DNA from: Kuafuiihalomonas sp039024635
Lineage (GTDB): Bacteria; Myxococcota; Kuafuiibacteriia; Kuafuiibacteriales; Kuafuiibacteriaceae
NCBI GenBank assembly: GCA_039024635.1
Contig: JBCCQA010000014.1
Span: 1-64,000, forward strand
Length of the DNA: 64,000 nt
Direction: 5' to 3'
In this document: in pieces, positions 25,223 through 34,234 of the stretch
How positions within the stretch are numbered: the stretch's first letter is position 1
Layout of the letters: every line of letters starts with the position of its first letter
Translations under genes and position numbers: made by a program
Notes under the pieces: model-generated
Told to the model about the DNA's origin: nothing
The model's database searches: none
What the model saw: only the letters and a program-made list of their open reading frames with translations

Positions 25223-25942
25223 TCACAGCCCTCCCGACACCTCGAGGGTGGTACCCGTGATGTAGGCAGCCTGATCGGAGGCCAGAAAAAGAACGGCGGC
25301 AGCGATCTCCTCGACGGTTCCGAATCGCTTCAAGGGTACCGTGGCCAAGAGCTCGGCCTTCTTGGACTCGTCGAGATCGGCAAGAAGCTCGGTGTCGATG
25401 AAGCCTGGGGATACGCAGTTGACCGTGATGTTCCTCTTGGCCGCCTCCTTGGAGAGACTCTTGGCCATGGCTTCTTGACCCGCCTTGGAGGCTGCGTAGT
25501 TGGCCTGTCCAGCCAAGCCAATGCGTCCGCTCGGAGAGATGATGTTGATGATTCGTCCCCATCGAGCTCGGGACATCCGTCTCAGTGCGTGCTTGCTGCA
25601 GTTGAAACTGCCGTCCAGATTCACGGCGAGGACACTTCGCCAATCCTGGTCAGCCATGGCGCCTAACACGGCATCACGCCGAATGCCGGCGTTGTTGACG
25701 AGAATGGAGGGTGGAGGCTCCAGCGCTTCGAACCAAGCCTCCACGGCCGCTCCATCGGACACGTCCAGCTGGTGCACCCCAAGTCGCTCTCCTTGTCCCT
25801 CGGCGAATGCATGAGCCCGCTCTTCGTTGCGGGCGAACACGGCGCTCACGTTGGCACCCGCGCGTAGGAAGGCCGTACTTATGGCGGCTCCTATCCCTCT
25901 AGTGCCCCCGGTGACGACGACGTGCTTTCCCTCGAAGCTCAT
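25223..25942 (-). CDS. FabG-like 3-oxoacyl-ACP reductase
   Basis: 239 residues, classical SDR. TGGTRGIG at 11-18 binds NADPH, LVNNAGIRRDAVL is the NNAG motif typical of FabG, and the catalytic residues are Ser138, Tyr149 and Lys153 in SPSGRIGLAGQANYAASKAG. FabG-specific ITVNCVSPGFIDTEL and the C-terminal ITGTTLEVSGGL are present. ATG 25942 overlaps the upstream FAD oxidoreductase stop as ATGA. Provides the ketoreductase step of the operon's private elongation cycle. Confidence 0.9.
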   Translation of the reverse strand: MSFEGKHVVVTGGTRGIGAAISTAFLRAGANVSAVFARNEERAHAFAEGQGERLGVHQLDVSDGAAVEAWFEALEPPPSILVNNAGIRRDAVLGAMADQDWRSVLAVNLDGSFNCSKHALRRMSRARWGRIINIISPSGRIGLAGQANYAASKAGQEAMAKSLSKEAAKRNITVNCVSPGFIDTELLADLDESKKAELLATVPLKRFGTVEEIAAAVLFLASDQAAYITGTTLEVSGGL

Positions 25943-27456
25943 GCCTCGCTCTCCAGAAACCGGTCCACCTCGTTGGCCACGATGACGCCGTAGTTGGCTG
26001 CGCCCAACCAGCCGCTCATGATGATTCCCACGCTGCCCGCATGGAAGAGGCCGGCCACCTGTCTCGGCAGGTCCTGGGATACACCCAGGCCTTCGAATTT
26101 GGTCCCGAAGGAGGTGGCCATGTGATGTTGGGTGAAGAACTCGAAGGTCCTGGGCGTAGCGACCTCGACGTGCTCGATCATCTGCTCCAGGCCTGGCACG
26201 TATCGACCAAGCACCTCGATGGCTTCGGCCGCGTAGCGCTCCTTGGTAGACCAATAGACGGCATCTGACATGTCACGCCAGTCCTTTTCGTTGCTGTTGA
26301 TGGAGGCCACGATGGCCGCTCGGTCATGACCTGGACGCTGCTGAGGGTGATAAAAGCTGAAGGTTCGGCTGGTCACATCGAGCGCAGTGAGCGCTGTGGA
26401 GTCGAAACGAGGTGCACTGCTGGTGAAGAACAAGTCGGCGATTCGAGGGAGAGGGGCGCCCTTCTCCAAGCCGATGTAGACCTGGCTGGAGGCGGAGTTC
26501 ATCCGGACCGCACCGGCCCGATCCACGTAGTCTCTGTCAAAAGCATCGGGACCTGTGAGCTTGAAGATCGTCGTCCAGATGTTGGCGTTCGAGACTACGG
26601 ACCGGCCCTTCAGATTAACACCGTTGACCCGAACCCCCTCGACTCGGCGACTTCCTTGGCCGTCCGACCCGACCAAGATCTGCTCGACCTGAGCATAGTT
26701 GCGTACGTCGACGCCATTTCGCTGCAGCTCTTCCCTCATCCGACGAATCAGTAGGTCGGTGCCTCCCTCGAAGGTGAACACGCCTTTGGACATGAAGTTG
26801 GAAAAGACGATTCCGTAGGTAAGCGCCGGATCATCGAGCGTCGAACCATTGGCGTAGGCGATGGGCTCCATCAAGAGGCGGTGTACGTCACTGCGACCGG
26901 GAAAGAACTCTTCGAAGAGCTCCCGCGTCGTCGTCGACGCATCATCGATATGAGACATGCTTCGGGCGCGGTCGAAGAAGGCCTGGATGCGCTCAGGTTC
27001 ACAACCAAAATGCTCGACGAGGAGATGCGTGAAGTCTTCACGGTCGAAGCTCGTATCGACGGCAAACTCGGGATTGTCGAAGCGGATCTTGTCGAGCCGA
27101 ACGATGGCGTCGGCAATCTCGCGACTCCAGTACTTCCGACACGTCTTGATCATCCCGGCTGGGAATCCATGAAGAGAGATGTCGAAGACGTGACCGCCCG
27201 ATCGTCGGAACCAAGTCGCGAGGCCTCCAAAGTTGTAGTGCTGCTCGAGAACGAGAACGGATCGGCCCAACTTGGCCATTCGGTTGGCCACCGTGAGGCC
27301 GGCTAGGCCCGAACCAATGACGATCATGTCGTAGCTGGTGCGAAGACCATCCAGTCGCCGCCCTGTCAGCATCTTGTTTCGACGCTCGACGAGGCGAGAG
27401 GGACTAGTTGGGCAGGGAGGAGCCACCCAACGACGGATGACGGGAGCTTGGCTCAT
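25939..27456 (-). CDS. CrtI/retinol-saturase-like FAD oxidoreductase (first of two)
   Basis: 505 residues from ATG 27456, which overlaps the other oxidoreductase as ATGA. A 43-residue N-terminal extension precedes the FAD-binding MIVIGSGLAGLTVANRMAKLG (GSGLAG at 48-53) and EQHYNFGGLATWFRRSG. The C-terminus has the second FAD contact LFHAGSVGIIMSGWLGAANYGVIVAN. Phytoene-desaturase-like flavoenzymes desaturate, saturate or isomerise polyene chains. In this operon it probably acts on an acyl or hydrocarbon chain; direction and substrate unknown. Contains HVFDISLHGFPAGM, where related enzymes have FDxGLHxxx. Confidence 0.78.
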   Translation of the reverse strand: MSQAPVIRRWVAPPCPTSPSRLVERRNKMLTGRRLDGLRTSYDMIVIGSGLAGLTVANRMAKLGRSVLVLEQHYNFGGLATWFRRSGGHVFDISLHGFPAGMIKTCRKYWSREIADAIVRLDKIRFDNPEFAVDTSFDREDFTHLLVEHFGCEPERIQAFFDRARSMSHIDDASTTTRELFEEFFPGRSDVHRLLMEPIAYANGSTLDDPALTYGIVFSNFMSKGVFTFEGGTDLLIRRMREELQRNGVDVRNYAQVEQILVGSDGQGSRRVEGVRVNGVNLKGRSVVSNANIWTTIFKLTGPDAFDRDYVDRAGAVRMNSASSQVYIGLEKGAPLPRIADLFFTSSAPRFDSTALTALDVTSRTFSFYHPQQRPGHDRAAIVASINSNEKDWRDMSDAVYWSTKERYAAEAIEVLGRYVPGLEQMIEHVEVATPRTFEFFTQHHMATSFGTKFEGLGVSQDLPRQVAGLFHAGSVGIIMSGWLGAANYGVIVANEVDRFLESEA

Positions 27457-28829
27457 ACTCTGAGGATCCTCTCGTTGGCCACGGTGACGCCGGACAGCAT
27501 GGCTCCGACGATGCCCGACATGCCTTGGTCGGTGCCGATCAAGTAGACACCTTTCGAACCTGTCTCGGCGTTCCGGTGCTTGCGAGGCGCGCCGTAGATG
27601 GCCCCGCCTTCGTGCCCTGTGAATCGATGGATGGTGCGAGGGGTGAAGGCGTCGGTGAACCGGACGTGGGGACGATAGGGACCGACGAGTGCGGAAACGG
27701 ACTCGGTTGAACCACGGACGAAGGCTTCCTTGTCCCGTCCGTATTGCTCCTCGGACTTGTCGAACCATCTACGGCTCGATGCGAGATGAGTGGCCCGGAG
27801 AATGGGCGCCTTGGGCTCGGAAGCATCCGGATAGTTGTTGGGGCAGCAAAGCACACCGGAGCGTAGGTCGACGTCCGTCTCGGGGTCCTCCCAGATCATC
27901 CGGTCCCCATGAGAGAAAAAGGTCACACAGTCTTCGAAGCCGAGCTCGGCCAATGGACGGTCCAACACCCAGATGGTCTCTGCGAAGCCCAAGCGAGGGT
28001 CCCGCTCAGTGGGCTGGCGACCGAGCAGACGTTCGGTCTCTCTCGAGCCAGCACTACTGAGAACGGACCTTCCGTGTACCGTGCCCTTGCCGGTGATCTC
28101 GACCGCGACACCGTCGTCTTTGGAATGGATGGCCTGCACCGCGCTTCGAGTCCAAAGCTCACCGCCGAGATCGGAAAAGCGTTGGCGAAGCTGAGCCAGG
28201 AAGGGCCGCATGCCCGCACTCGGCCGGCCGAGCCCTTCGCGCAGGATGCTGTTGAAGAGGACTCCTAGCTCCCACCAGTCGATGTCGTGCTCCTTGGCGT
28301 TGCCGTAGAAGAACATCGGACAAAGGAGCATTTCGATCAGCAAGGGTTCGTGTAGGTAGTCTTGGAGCCTCTCGCGAGACGAGATGAAGACTCGGTTCTC
28401 CATTGCCGCTGGGTACGACTCCAGGTCTTGGGCCAAGCGCACGAAGCCATCCCGCTCGCCGGGAAACAGACGAGCCACCTCCTCGACGATGGCTTCGAAG
28501 TCATTGGTCAGGACCAACTCCTCCCCGCCAACGCGGATGGAGCTTCGGCCCTGCGGTACCAGGTCCAGGTCCTCGCGCCTCAAGCGCAGCTGCCTGAGCA
28601 CCCGCTGGAGTGGGTTTCGTCGGCCCTTGGGTGCGTCCGGTTCGGCCCAGTTCGTGAGGGCGTGCAGGCCCACATCGAACAGATGACCGGAGCGCTTGTA
28701 GAATGAGTTGAGGCCACCCCAGAGATAGTGCTTCTCCAGGATGAGCACCTTCTTCTCGTATTGCGCAAGGCGGATGCCGGCCGCCAGCCCCGAAAGCCCG
28801 GCTCCGACGATGACGACGTCGAACTGCAT
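27453..28829 (-). CDS. CrtI/retinol-saturase-like FAD oxidoreductase (second of two)
   Basis: 458 residues. VVIVGAGLSGLAAGIRLAQ (GAGLSG at 9-14), EKHYLWGGLNSFYKRSGHLFDVGLHAL and the C-terminal GVYLIGTDQGMSGIVGAMLSGVTVANE are the FAD-binding signature of phytoene-desaturase-like enzymes. It is clearly a divergent homologue of its neighbour (same GGL-x-SFYKRSG/GGLATWFRRSG block) and not a recent duplicate. Starts 18 bases after the ACP stop, ends with an ATGA overlap. Two such enzymes next to a type II fatty-acid synthase recall gene sets proposed for polyunsaturated or ladderane acyl chains in other bacteria. Confidence 0.78.
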   Translation of the reverse strand: MQFDVVIVGAGLSGLAAGIRLAQYEKKVLILEKHYLWGGLNSFYKRSGHLFDVGLHALTNWAEPDAPKGRRNPLQRVLRQLRLRREDLDLVPQGRSSIRVGGEELVLTNDFEAIVEEVARLFPGERDGFVRLAQDLESYPAAMENRVFISSRERLQDYLHEPLLIEMLLCPMFFYGNAKEHDIDWWELGVLFNSILREGLGRPSAGMRPFLAQLRQRFSDLGGELWTRSAVQAIHSKDDGVAVEITGKGTVHGRSVLSSAGSRETERLLGRQPTERDPRLGFAETIWVLDRPLAELGFEDCVTFFSHGDRMIWEDPETDVDLRSGVLCCPNNYPDASEPKAPILRATHLASSRRWFDKSEEQYGRDKEAFVRGSTESVSALVGPYRPHVRFTDAFTPRTIHRFTGHEGGAIYGAPRKHRNAETGSKGVYLIGTDQGMSGIVGAMLSGVTVANERILRV

Positions 28830-28847
28830 CGGGCTCTCGGTCTGCCC

Positions 28848-29120
<273 letters not shown>

Positions 29121-29134
29121 GATTGCTTGCTCCC

Positions 29135-30388
29135 TCAGGAGGCTCCGTCCCACTTCTTGACGATGACGCTGGAGTTGATGCCCAACATGCCGAAGCTGTT
29201 GTTGAGTACGGCGTCGACCGTCGGAAGCGTCTTTGGTTGATCGACGACCAGATTCTCGAGAGCGCAATCCTCGTCCAGTTCGTCGATGTTGATCGTCGGG
29301 TGCACCTTCCGATCCAGGAAGGCTGGCAGGTTGCCTGCGAGTTCGAGAGCGCCGGCCGCTCCCATGGTGTGGCCGATGAAGCTCTTGGTGTTGTTCACGT
29401 GGGTCCGACGGCTGGCGCCAAAGACGCCTCTAACCGCCTTTGCCTCCTGCACATCGCCGAGCGGCGTCGAGGTGGCATGGGTACTGACAATGTCGACATC
29501 TTCGGGCGACATGCCGGCGCTCTTGAGCGCGCCTCGCATGCACTCTGCCTGTCTTTGGGCGTTGGGAAGAACGAAGTCGGTGGCGTCGCTGTTGACCGCG
29601 TATCCGACGACTTCGGCGATGATCGGCGCGCCGCGAGCCATTGCGTCGCCGGCTCGCTCCAGCACGTAGATGCAGCCGCCTTCGCTGACCACGATGCCGT
29701 TCCGTCCCTTGTCGAATGGGCGAGAGGCCTGGGAGGGGTCGTCGTGCTGGGCCAAGGCTCCCTCGGCCTTGAAGCTCGCGAAGATTCCGAAGGTGTGGAC
29801 CGACTCCGAAACGCCGCCCGCCAGGGCGACGTCGACGACGCCGAGCTGTAGGAGCTGCACGCCCTGGATCAAGCCGACGTTGCCGGCCGCACAGGCCGCA
29901 CCTAGACAGTAGTGAGGCCCCGTGATCCCCATGTTGATGGTGACTTCGCCTGCGGGGTTGTTGGCCACGGTCCGGGGATTGTGATGATGGGACCAGTAGC
30001 GAACGTCGTCGTCGTAGCCGCGAAGACTCGCGATCTCATTCTCGGTCTCGACGTTGCCGTGCTCGGTCGTTCCCACGAACACGCCGATACGACTGCGATC
30101 CTGTTGTTCGAGCTCTAGACCCGAAGACTCGAAGGCCTCGTGGGCACAGTAGATGGCAATGGAGCCGGCTCGGGTTCCGCGACGCCGCGCTTTGCGAGAC
30201 TGGTGCCGCTGTTCATCGAAGTCACAGACGCCAGCCAAGACCGTTCCCATGTGTCTTGTTTCGAAAGGAACGACGCCCGAGTGCCCCTCGAGGAGGGCAT
30301 TACGGAACGCATGGATGTCATTGCCGTTGGGCGAGGTGAGTCCGACGCCCGTGATTACGACACGAGGCAGTGGCGCCGTCGTCCTCAT
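29135..30388 (-). CDS. FabF-like beta-ketoacyl-ACP synthase
   Basis: 417 residues, KAS I/II type. Catalytic Cys166 in GAACAAGNVG, His304 in STHATSTPLGD and His340 in KSFIGHTMGAAGALE form the complete Cys-His-His set, so it should be a true decarboxylating condensing enzyme. The acyl-pocket sequence differs from housekeeping FabF: the usual GPN..xxTACA is GITGPHYCLGAACAAG. ATG 30388 starts the operon; 99 bases separate it from the divergent hydrolase, so the promoter must lie there. Confidence 0.9.
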   Translation of the reverse strand: MRTTAPLPRVVITGVGLTSPNGNDIHAFRNALLEGHSGVVPFETRHMGTVLAGVCDFDEQRHQSRKARRRGTRAGSIAIYCAHEAFESSGLELEQQDRSRIGVFVGTTEHGNVETENEIASLRGYDDDVRYWSHHHNPRTVANNPAGEVTINMGITGPHYCLGAACAAGNVGLIQGVQLLQLGVVDVALAGGVSESVHTFGIFASFKAEGALAQHDDPSQASRPFDKGRNGIVVSEGGCIYVLERAGDAMARGAPIIAEVVGYAVNSDATDFVLPNAQRQAECMRGALKSAGMSPEDVDIVSTHATSTPLGDVQEAKAVRGVFGASRRTHVNNTKSFIGHTMGAAGALELAGNLPAFLDRKVHPTINIDELDEDCALENLVVDQPKTLPTVDAVLNNSFGMLGINSSVIVKKWDGAS

Positions 30389-30487
30389 TGGCTTCGAGGT
30401 AGCACGGCCACTGCACCGAATGAACTGCCGTGTCAGAGGAACTAGACACTCAGTCGGTTCGGGCGAATTGGCCACTCAGTAGACGAC
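30389..30487. promoter_or_regulatory. divergent intergenic region upstream of the FAS/ole operon
   Basis: This 99-base gap is the only sizeable non-coding space before the ketosynthase gene and must hold the operon promoter and that of the divergent hydrolase. I could not identify a convincing -35/-10 pair, a sigma-54 site or an operator palindrome in it. Confidence 0.4.
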
Positions 30488-31285
30488 TTGTTTGCCGAAG
30501 CGGTCGATTTGGGTACCGAGCTTCGAATGCTCGCTCATCTTCGGCGCGGAGAAGGAGACCGACCGGTCGTCCTGCTGCATGGCTTCTTGGGTTCGGCTCG
30601 CAACTTGGGGCCCCTCGTCCGCGCTTGGGAGTCGCAATCTGACTTTCGCTTCCTTTCACTGGATCTCCCTGGCCACGGCAGGTCGACCGAAACGCCCCCG
30701 CGAAGCCTCGACGACATGGCAGCGCACGTCGCGGACGCGATGGAGTCTCTTTCATTCGGGGGAGCTTGGATCGTGGGGCACTCGCTGGGAGCTCGGGTTG
30801 GCTTGGCCCTTCGGCGCATTGGCGCCGAACCCGCCGGAGTGGTCATGCTGGACATGACCCCGGGACCGGTGGGTCCGACTGAGACCCAGTCTGTGATCGA
30901 GGCCCTGCTGTCAGCGCCGGAGTCGGCCCCCAGCCGGAGTGCGATGCTTCAAAGCCTCGGGACCCTCCCCCGCCACTTGGTCGAGTGGCTCTCGATGAAC
31001 CTGGAACGCTCGTCCGGGGGCTCCGTGCGCTGGCGCTTCGACCGACGAGCACTGGTTCGCTTCCACGGGCAGCACTCGGCCGAGGATCTCTGGGCCCAGG
31101 CCGAGGAGGCTCCGACCCAGACCCCCGTCGTTCTGGGTGGGGCCTCACCTTACGTTTCCGGAGCGGACGCCAAACGGATGGTGCATCAAGGCCAGCCGTT
31201 GATTCGAATCGAGGGCGCGGGCCACTTCGTGCACGTCGAGGCCCCGGAACGGATCGCCGAGTGGTGCGTGACTCGTATGGACTGA
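30488..31285 (+). CDS. alpha/beta hydrolase, YbfF/esterase-like
   Basis: 265 residues if TTG 30488 is used; ATG 30527 would give 252 residues and begins just before the first strand (LAHLRRGEGDRPVVLLHGF). Oxyanion HGFLG, the Ser nucleophile elbow IVGHSLGARVGLAL, and the catalytic His in EGAGHFVHVEAPERIA are all present. Similar to esterases/thioesterases of the YbfF and MenH type. Because it is divergent from the FAS/ole operon it might act as a thioesterase or be unrelated; the sequence does not decide. Confidence 0.78.
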   Translation: MFAEAVDLGTELRMLAHLRRGEGDRPVVLLHGFLGSARNLGPLVRAWESQSDFRFLSLDLPGHGRSTETPPRSLDDMAAHVADAMESLSFGGAWIVGHSLGARVGLALRRIGAEPAGVVMLDMTPGPVGPTETQSVIEALLSAPESAPSRSAMLQSLGTLPRHLVEWLSMNLERSSGGSVRWRFDRRALVRFHGQHSAEDLWAQAEEAPTQTPVVLGGASPYVSGADAKRMVHQGQPLIRIEGAGHFVHVEAPERIAEWCVTRMD

Positions 31286-31349
31286 GGAAGCCGAGGAGCA
31301 TTTCCCAGCCTATCCGAAGGGCTCGATTGTCCTGCCCTGCCGGGGCCTG

Positions 31350-31928
31350 ATGGGGGATGGCTGTCCCGTGGCGGAGGCCATCCTGCAGCGGCTCGCTCGA
31401 GGGGATCGAGCGGCGGTTCAATCCTGCCTGGACGCCTATGGCGGACTGGTTTGGTCGCTTGCTCTGAGACAGTCGCCAAGTCGGGCCGACGCCGAGGATG
31501 TGGTCCAGGACATCTTCGTCGAGCTTTGGCGGACAGCCGAGCGCTACGACCCCTCCAAAGGTACCGAGGCGACCTTCATAGCGACCATCGCCCGGCGCCG
31601 TTTGATCGACCGTAGGCGCACACGTGTTCGAGAAAGAAGGCGAATTGTCCCCGTTGCAGACCTAGAGGTCGAGAGCATCCCGTCCCAGGAGCACGAGCGG
31701 ATCGAACGCTTTGCCGACGCGATGCTGGCAAGGAAGGCCTTAAGGAGCCTCCCGCCTGATCGCCGTCGGGTGCTGCTTCTGTCGGTCGATCAAGGTTTGA
31801 CCCATGAGCAGATCGCCCAAGCGACAGGGCTTCCCATGGGCACGGTGAAGTCTCATTTGCGACGAGGTCTGCAAACTCTCCGCAACCTTTTGCACGGTTC
31901 GTCCGAAGACAAAGCAGAGGCTTCATGA
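31350..31928 (+). CDS. ECF RNA polymerase sigma factor
   Basis: 192 residues. Region 2 contains DAEDVVQDIFVELWRTAERYDPSKG and the DNA-melting segment FIATIARRRLIDRRR; region 4 is LPPDRRRVLLLSVDQGLTHEQIAQATGLPMGTVKSHLRRGL. It resembles the SigK/SigL-type ECF group. Its stop overlaps the anti-sigma gene start as ATGA, so the pair is co-translated. GTG 31368 is an alternative start. Target promoters not seen in the window. Confidence 0.9.
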   Translation: MGDGCPVAEAILQRLARGDRAAVQSCLDAYGGLVWSLALRQSPSRADAEDVVQDIFVELWRTAERYDPSKGTEATFIATIARRRLIDRRRTRVRERRRIVPVADLEVESIPSQEHERIERFADAMLARKALRSLPPDRRRVLLLSVDQGLTHEQIAQATGLPMGTVKSHLRRGLQTLRNLLHGSSEDKAEAS

Positions 31929-32734
31929 GCGCGCCGACGGATCGATTGTCCGAGCTCCTGACCGAGGAACTGGAGCGGCCCTTGACCCAGGATGAGGAAG
32001 GGGAAGTCCACGCCCTGCTGGCCTCTCACGCCGACTGGTCGAGGGACGACATGGTCTGGGCGGCGGCGGCGGCGACCTCTGCAAGCGCTTTGTCGGCCAT
32101 GGAGCCGATGCCCAAGGAGCTCCGTGAGCGGATTCTGTCCGAGGCCGCGGACCATCTGCCTGCGCCGGTCCACGAATTGCCCGCCCGCCCCGAACCGCAA
32201 CCCTCGTCGCCTTGGTTGCCATGGTCGGTCGCGGCGGCGGCCGCTCTCGCGGCGGTCGTAGGCTGGTCCAGGCCGCCGGTCGAAGTTCGAGTTGAGGTCG
32301 AAAAAGTGCCGCCGCCCGTCGTCGAGCCGAGCCCAGCCGAACGCCTGTCCGCATTGACCGCGAGCGCGTCGACGCTCATCCGGTGGGAAGCAAGCGCGAC
32401 GGAGGATCCACTGGCCGGGGAGGCTCGAGGTGAGTTCGTGTGGAGCCCGGGTCGGCAGGAGGGCTTCATGGTCTTCGAGGGCCTTCCGGCCAACGACCCC
32501 GAGCAGGCGCAGTACCAGCTCTGGATCTTCGACGACACTCGCAGAGCCGAGCATCCAGTCGACGGCGGCGTGTTCGACGTCGGACAGGACGGTCAGATCG
32601 TCGTTCCCATCCACGCGGCGATCAAGGTCCGGAAACCCAAGCTCTTCGCCGTCACCGTCGAAGCCCCGGGCGGCGTCGTAGTCAGCGAGCGCAAACACAT
32701 CGTCGTCCTCGGCCAACCCCCCCAAGCCCTCTAA
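31925..32734 (+). CDS. anti-sigma factor, RskA-like
   Basis: 269 residues. An N-terminal cytoplasmic helical region is followed by one TM helix (LPWSVAAAAALAAVVGW, about 98-114) and an extracytoplasmic C-terminal domain with QYQLWIFDDTRRAEHPVDGGVFDV, the RskA/anti-sigma-K signature. It should hold the ECF sigma factor inactive at the membrane until regulated proteolysis. The zinc-binding HxxxCxxC motif of ZAS anti-sigma factors is absent. The stop lies just before the repeat island. Confidence 0.85.
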   Translation: MSAPTDRLSELLTEELERPLTQDEEGEVHALLASHADWSRDDMVWAAAAATSASALSAMEPMPKELRERILSEAADHLPAPVHELPARPEPQPSSPWLPWSVAAAAALAAVVGWSRPPVEVRVEVEKVPPPVVEPSPAERLSALTASASTLIRWEASATEDPLAGEARGEFVWSPGRQEGFMVFEGLPANDPEQAQYQLWIFDDTRRAEHPVDGGVFDVGQDGQIVVPIHAAIKVRKPKLFAVTVEAPGGVVVSERKHIVVLGQPPQAL

Positions 32735-32926
32735 GCCCTAACCCCAACCGCCACCCAGGGTGCCACCCCAAACGCAACCCAGCCTGCGAACCCCCCATTG
32801 GGTGCCACCCGACCTGACTTGACTCGGTCTGGAGCACGAAATCCGTCGCACGCCGACGAAGATCGTAGGCTCAAGTGCGGTGATTCAGCCCACTCACAAG
32901 GAGATCAGCACGGCATACTGATTGCG

Positions 32927-33805
32927 ATGTCTCCACCAATGCGTAGACAGCGAAGGCTGAGGCCCGGTGCTTGGTGGTCCGTGGTGGTGCGCTGCACCCG
33001 GCAGGAGTTCCGACTCAGGCCCGACGAAGAACGCACTCAGGCCGTCGGCTACTTCGTATCAAAGGCGCTCATCGCCTGCCCCGGCATTAGGCTCGTCGCG
33101 GTCTGTCAAATGTCCAACCATATTCACATCGTGCTTAGAGACGACCGATCCGAGCTCTCCAAGTTCATGTGTCGGTTTGAGAGCCCCCTGGCCAAGTTCC
33201 TCAACAAGCTCGATGGGACATCAGGACAAGTCTTCTCCAAGCGCTTCTCCGCCATTGAAACCATAGACAAAGACGCGGTCTTGGACCGAATTGCGTATTC
33301 GGTCACCAACCCAGTCAAAGACGGTCTGGTTCCATCTCTGGGCTCATGGCCCGGCGTCGTCGTATGGGCTGGAAACGAACAAGACCTGACTTTCTCAAGA
33401 CCGCGATACATCCGGAGTAAGAACAGCGCCGACGTCCCCCTTGAGCTGTCCATTAGCCGTGATGTCTTGTCAGACTCGGAGATCACAGACCTGAAGAGAG
33501 AGATATCGAATCGAATCACCGCTCTCGTGCGGCAACGAGGACGTACTCGATTTCTTGGCCGAAAACGAGTTCTGCTCGCTGCAGTCTTCGACTCGCCCTC
33601 TTCCAAGACCGCCACGCCGATGCCGATCTGCCACGCAAGCTCTTTTGAAACCTGGTGGGACTACGTTCTGGAGTGGCGGGTCTTTCGCGCAGCCTACCGC
33701 AAAGCTTCAGATGCGTTCAGGGCCGGAGACTGGTCCGTACACTTTCCAGCATTCAGCTTTCGGCCCTGGACCCCTCTACTTCAAGGTGCGGGACAAGGCT
33801 CGTAG
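32927..33805 (+). CDS. REP-associated tyrosine transposase (Y1_Tnp/RAYT-like)
   Basis: 292 residues from ATG 32927. Residues about 12-140 form a Y1-type HUH endonuclease: H65-x-H67 in CQMSNHIHIVL binds the metal, and the likely nucleophile is Tyr124 in RIAYSVTNPVKDGLV, matching the YxxxNPVxAGLV signature of REP-associated transposases. The C-terminal half is unassigned. These enzymes cut single-stranded palindromic REP DNA. Short palindromes flank the gene on both sides. Codon choice and GC are more relaxed than in neighbours, suggesting acquisition. Confidence 0.82.
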   Translation: MSPPMRRQRRLRPGAWWSVVVRCTRQEFRLRPDEERTQAVGYFVSKALIACPGIRLVAVCQMSNHIHIVLRDDRSELSKFMCRFESPLAKFLNKLDGTSGQVFSKRFSAIETIDKDAVLDRIAYSVTNPVKDGLVPSLGSWPGVVVWAGNEQDLTFSRPRYIRSKNSADVPLELSISRDVLSDSEITDLKREISNRITALVRQRGRTRFLGRKRVLLAAVFDSPSSKTATPMPICHASSFETWWDYVLEWRVFRAAYRKASDAFRAGDWSVHFPAFSFRPWTPLLQGAGQGS

Positions 33806-34234
33806 ACGTCAGTTGAACTGCAGCGGTAGACGACTCGATTGTAGCCCGGCCTACCCAACTGGAGTTGCTCATCGGCTCTTCAGAGACACGGCCTGTGACG
33901 CCCAGTGCCGTCGACTAAGGTCGACCGGCGATTGGTCGACCGCCCGAACCCCACCAAGGCCCTGACAAACGGGTGAGTTGCTCCACACGCCGACCTCGCA
34001 TCCAATCAAGTCAGCCAGCCCCACAACCACCCGGCCAGACCAATCGGCAACCTTAGTTGCAAGATGGGTGGCACCTAAGAACTTGCACCTAAGAACTTCG
34101 CTGAGGGCTTTCGTTGCGTGGTTCTCGGGGGAGGATGTGCACGAGCAATTAGCCTGGGGCGCGCTTTTGTGGGGCTAGTGCAGGCCGGGTTGCGGGGCGG
34201 GTGGCACCCTTGGGCTGCACCCTTGGGCTATGGG
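33806..34234. other. 429-bp non-coding stretch after the RAYT-like gene
   Basis: No convincing gene. It holds a 14-base perfect tandem repeat, GCACCTAAGAACTT at 34071-34084 and 34085-34098, overlapping the right-hand palindrome at 34066. A second 13-base tandem repeat, GCACCCTTGGGCT at 34204-34216 and 34217-34229, follows the outer palindrome. A 66-codon open frame at 33978-34178 has no coding character. Confidence 0.6.

Noticed and set aside
33978..34178. 66-codon open frame in the repeat island
   Set aside because: No ribosome site or coding character; overlaps tandem repeats and a palindrome.
34199..34230. Possible sigma-54 promoter (TGGCAC) in the right-hand palindrome
   Set aside because: The GG and GC elements are not at the required ten-base spacing, and the same TGGCAC is part of a repeated palindrome.
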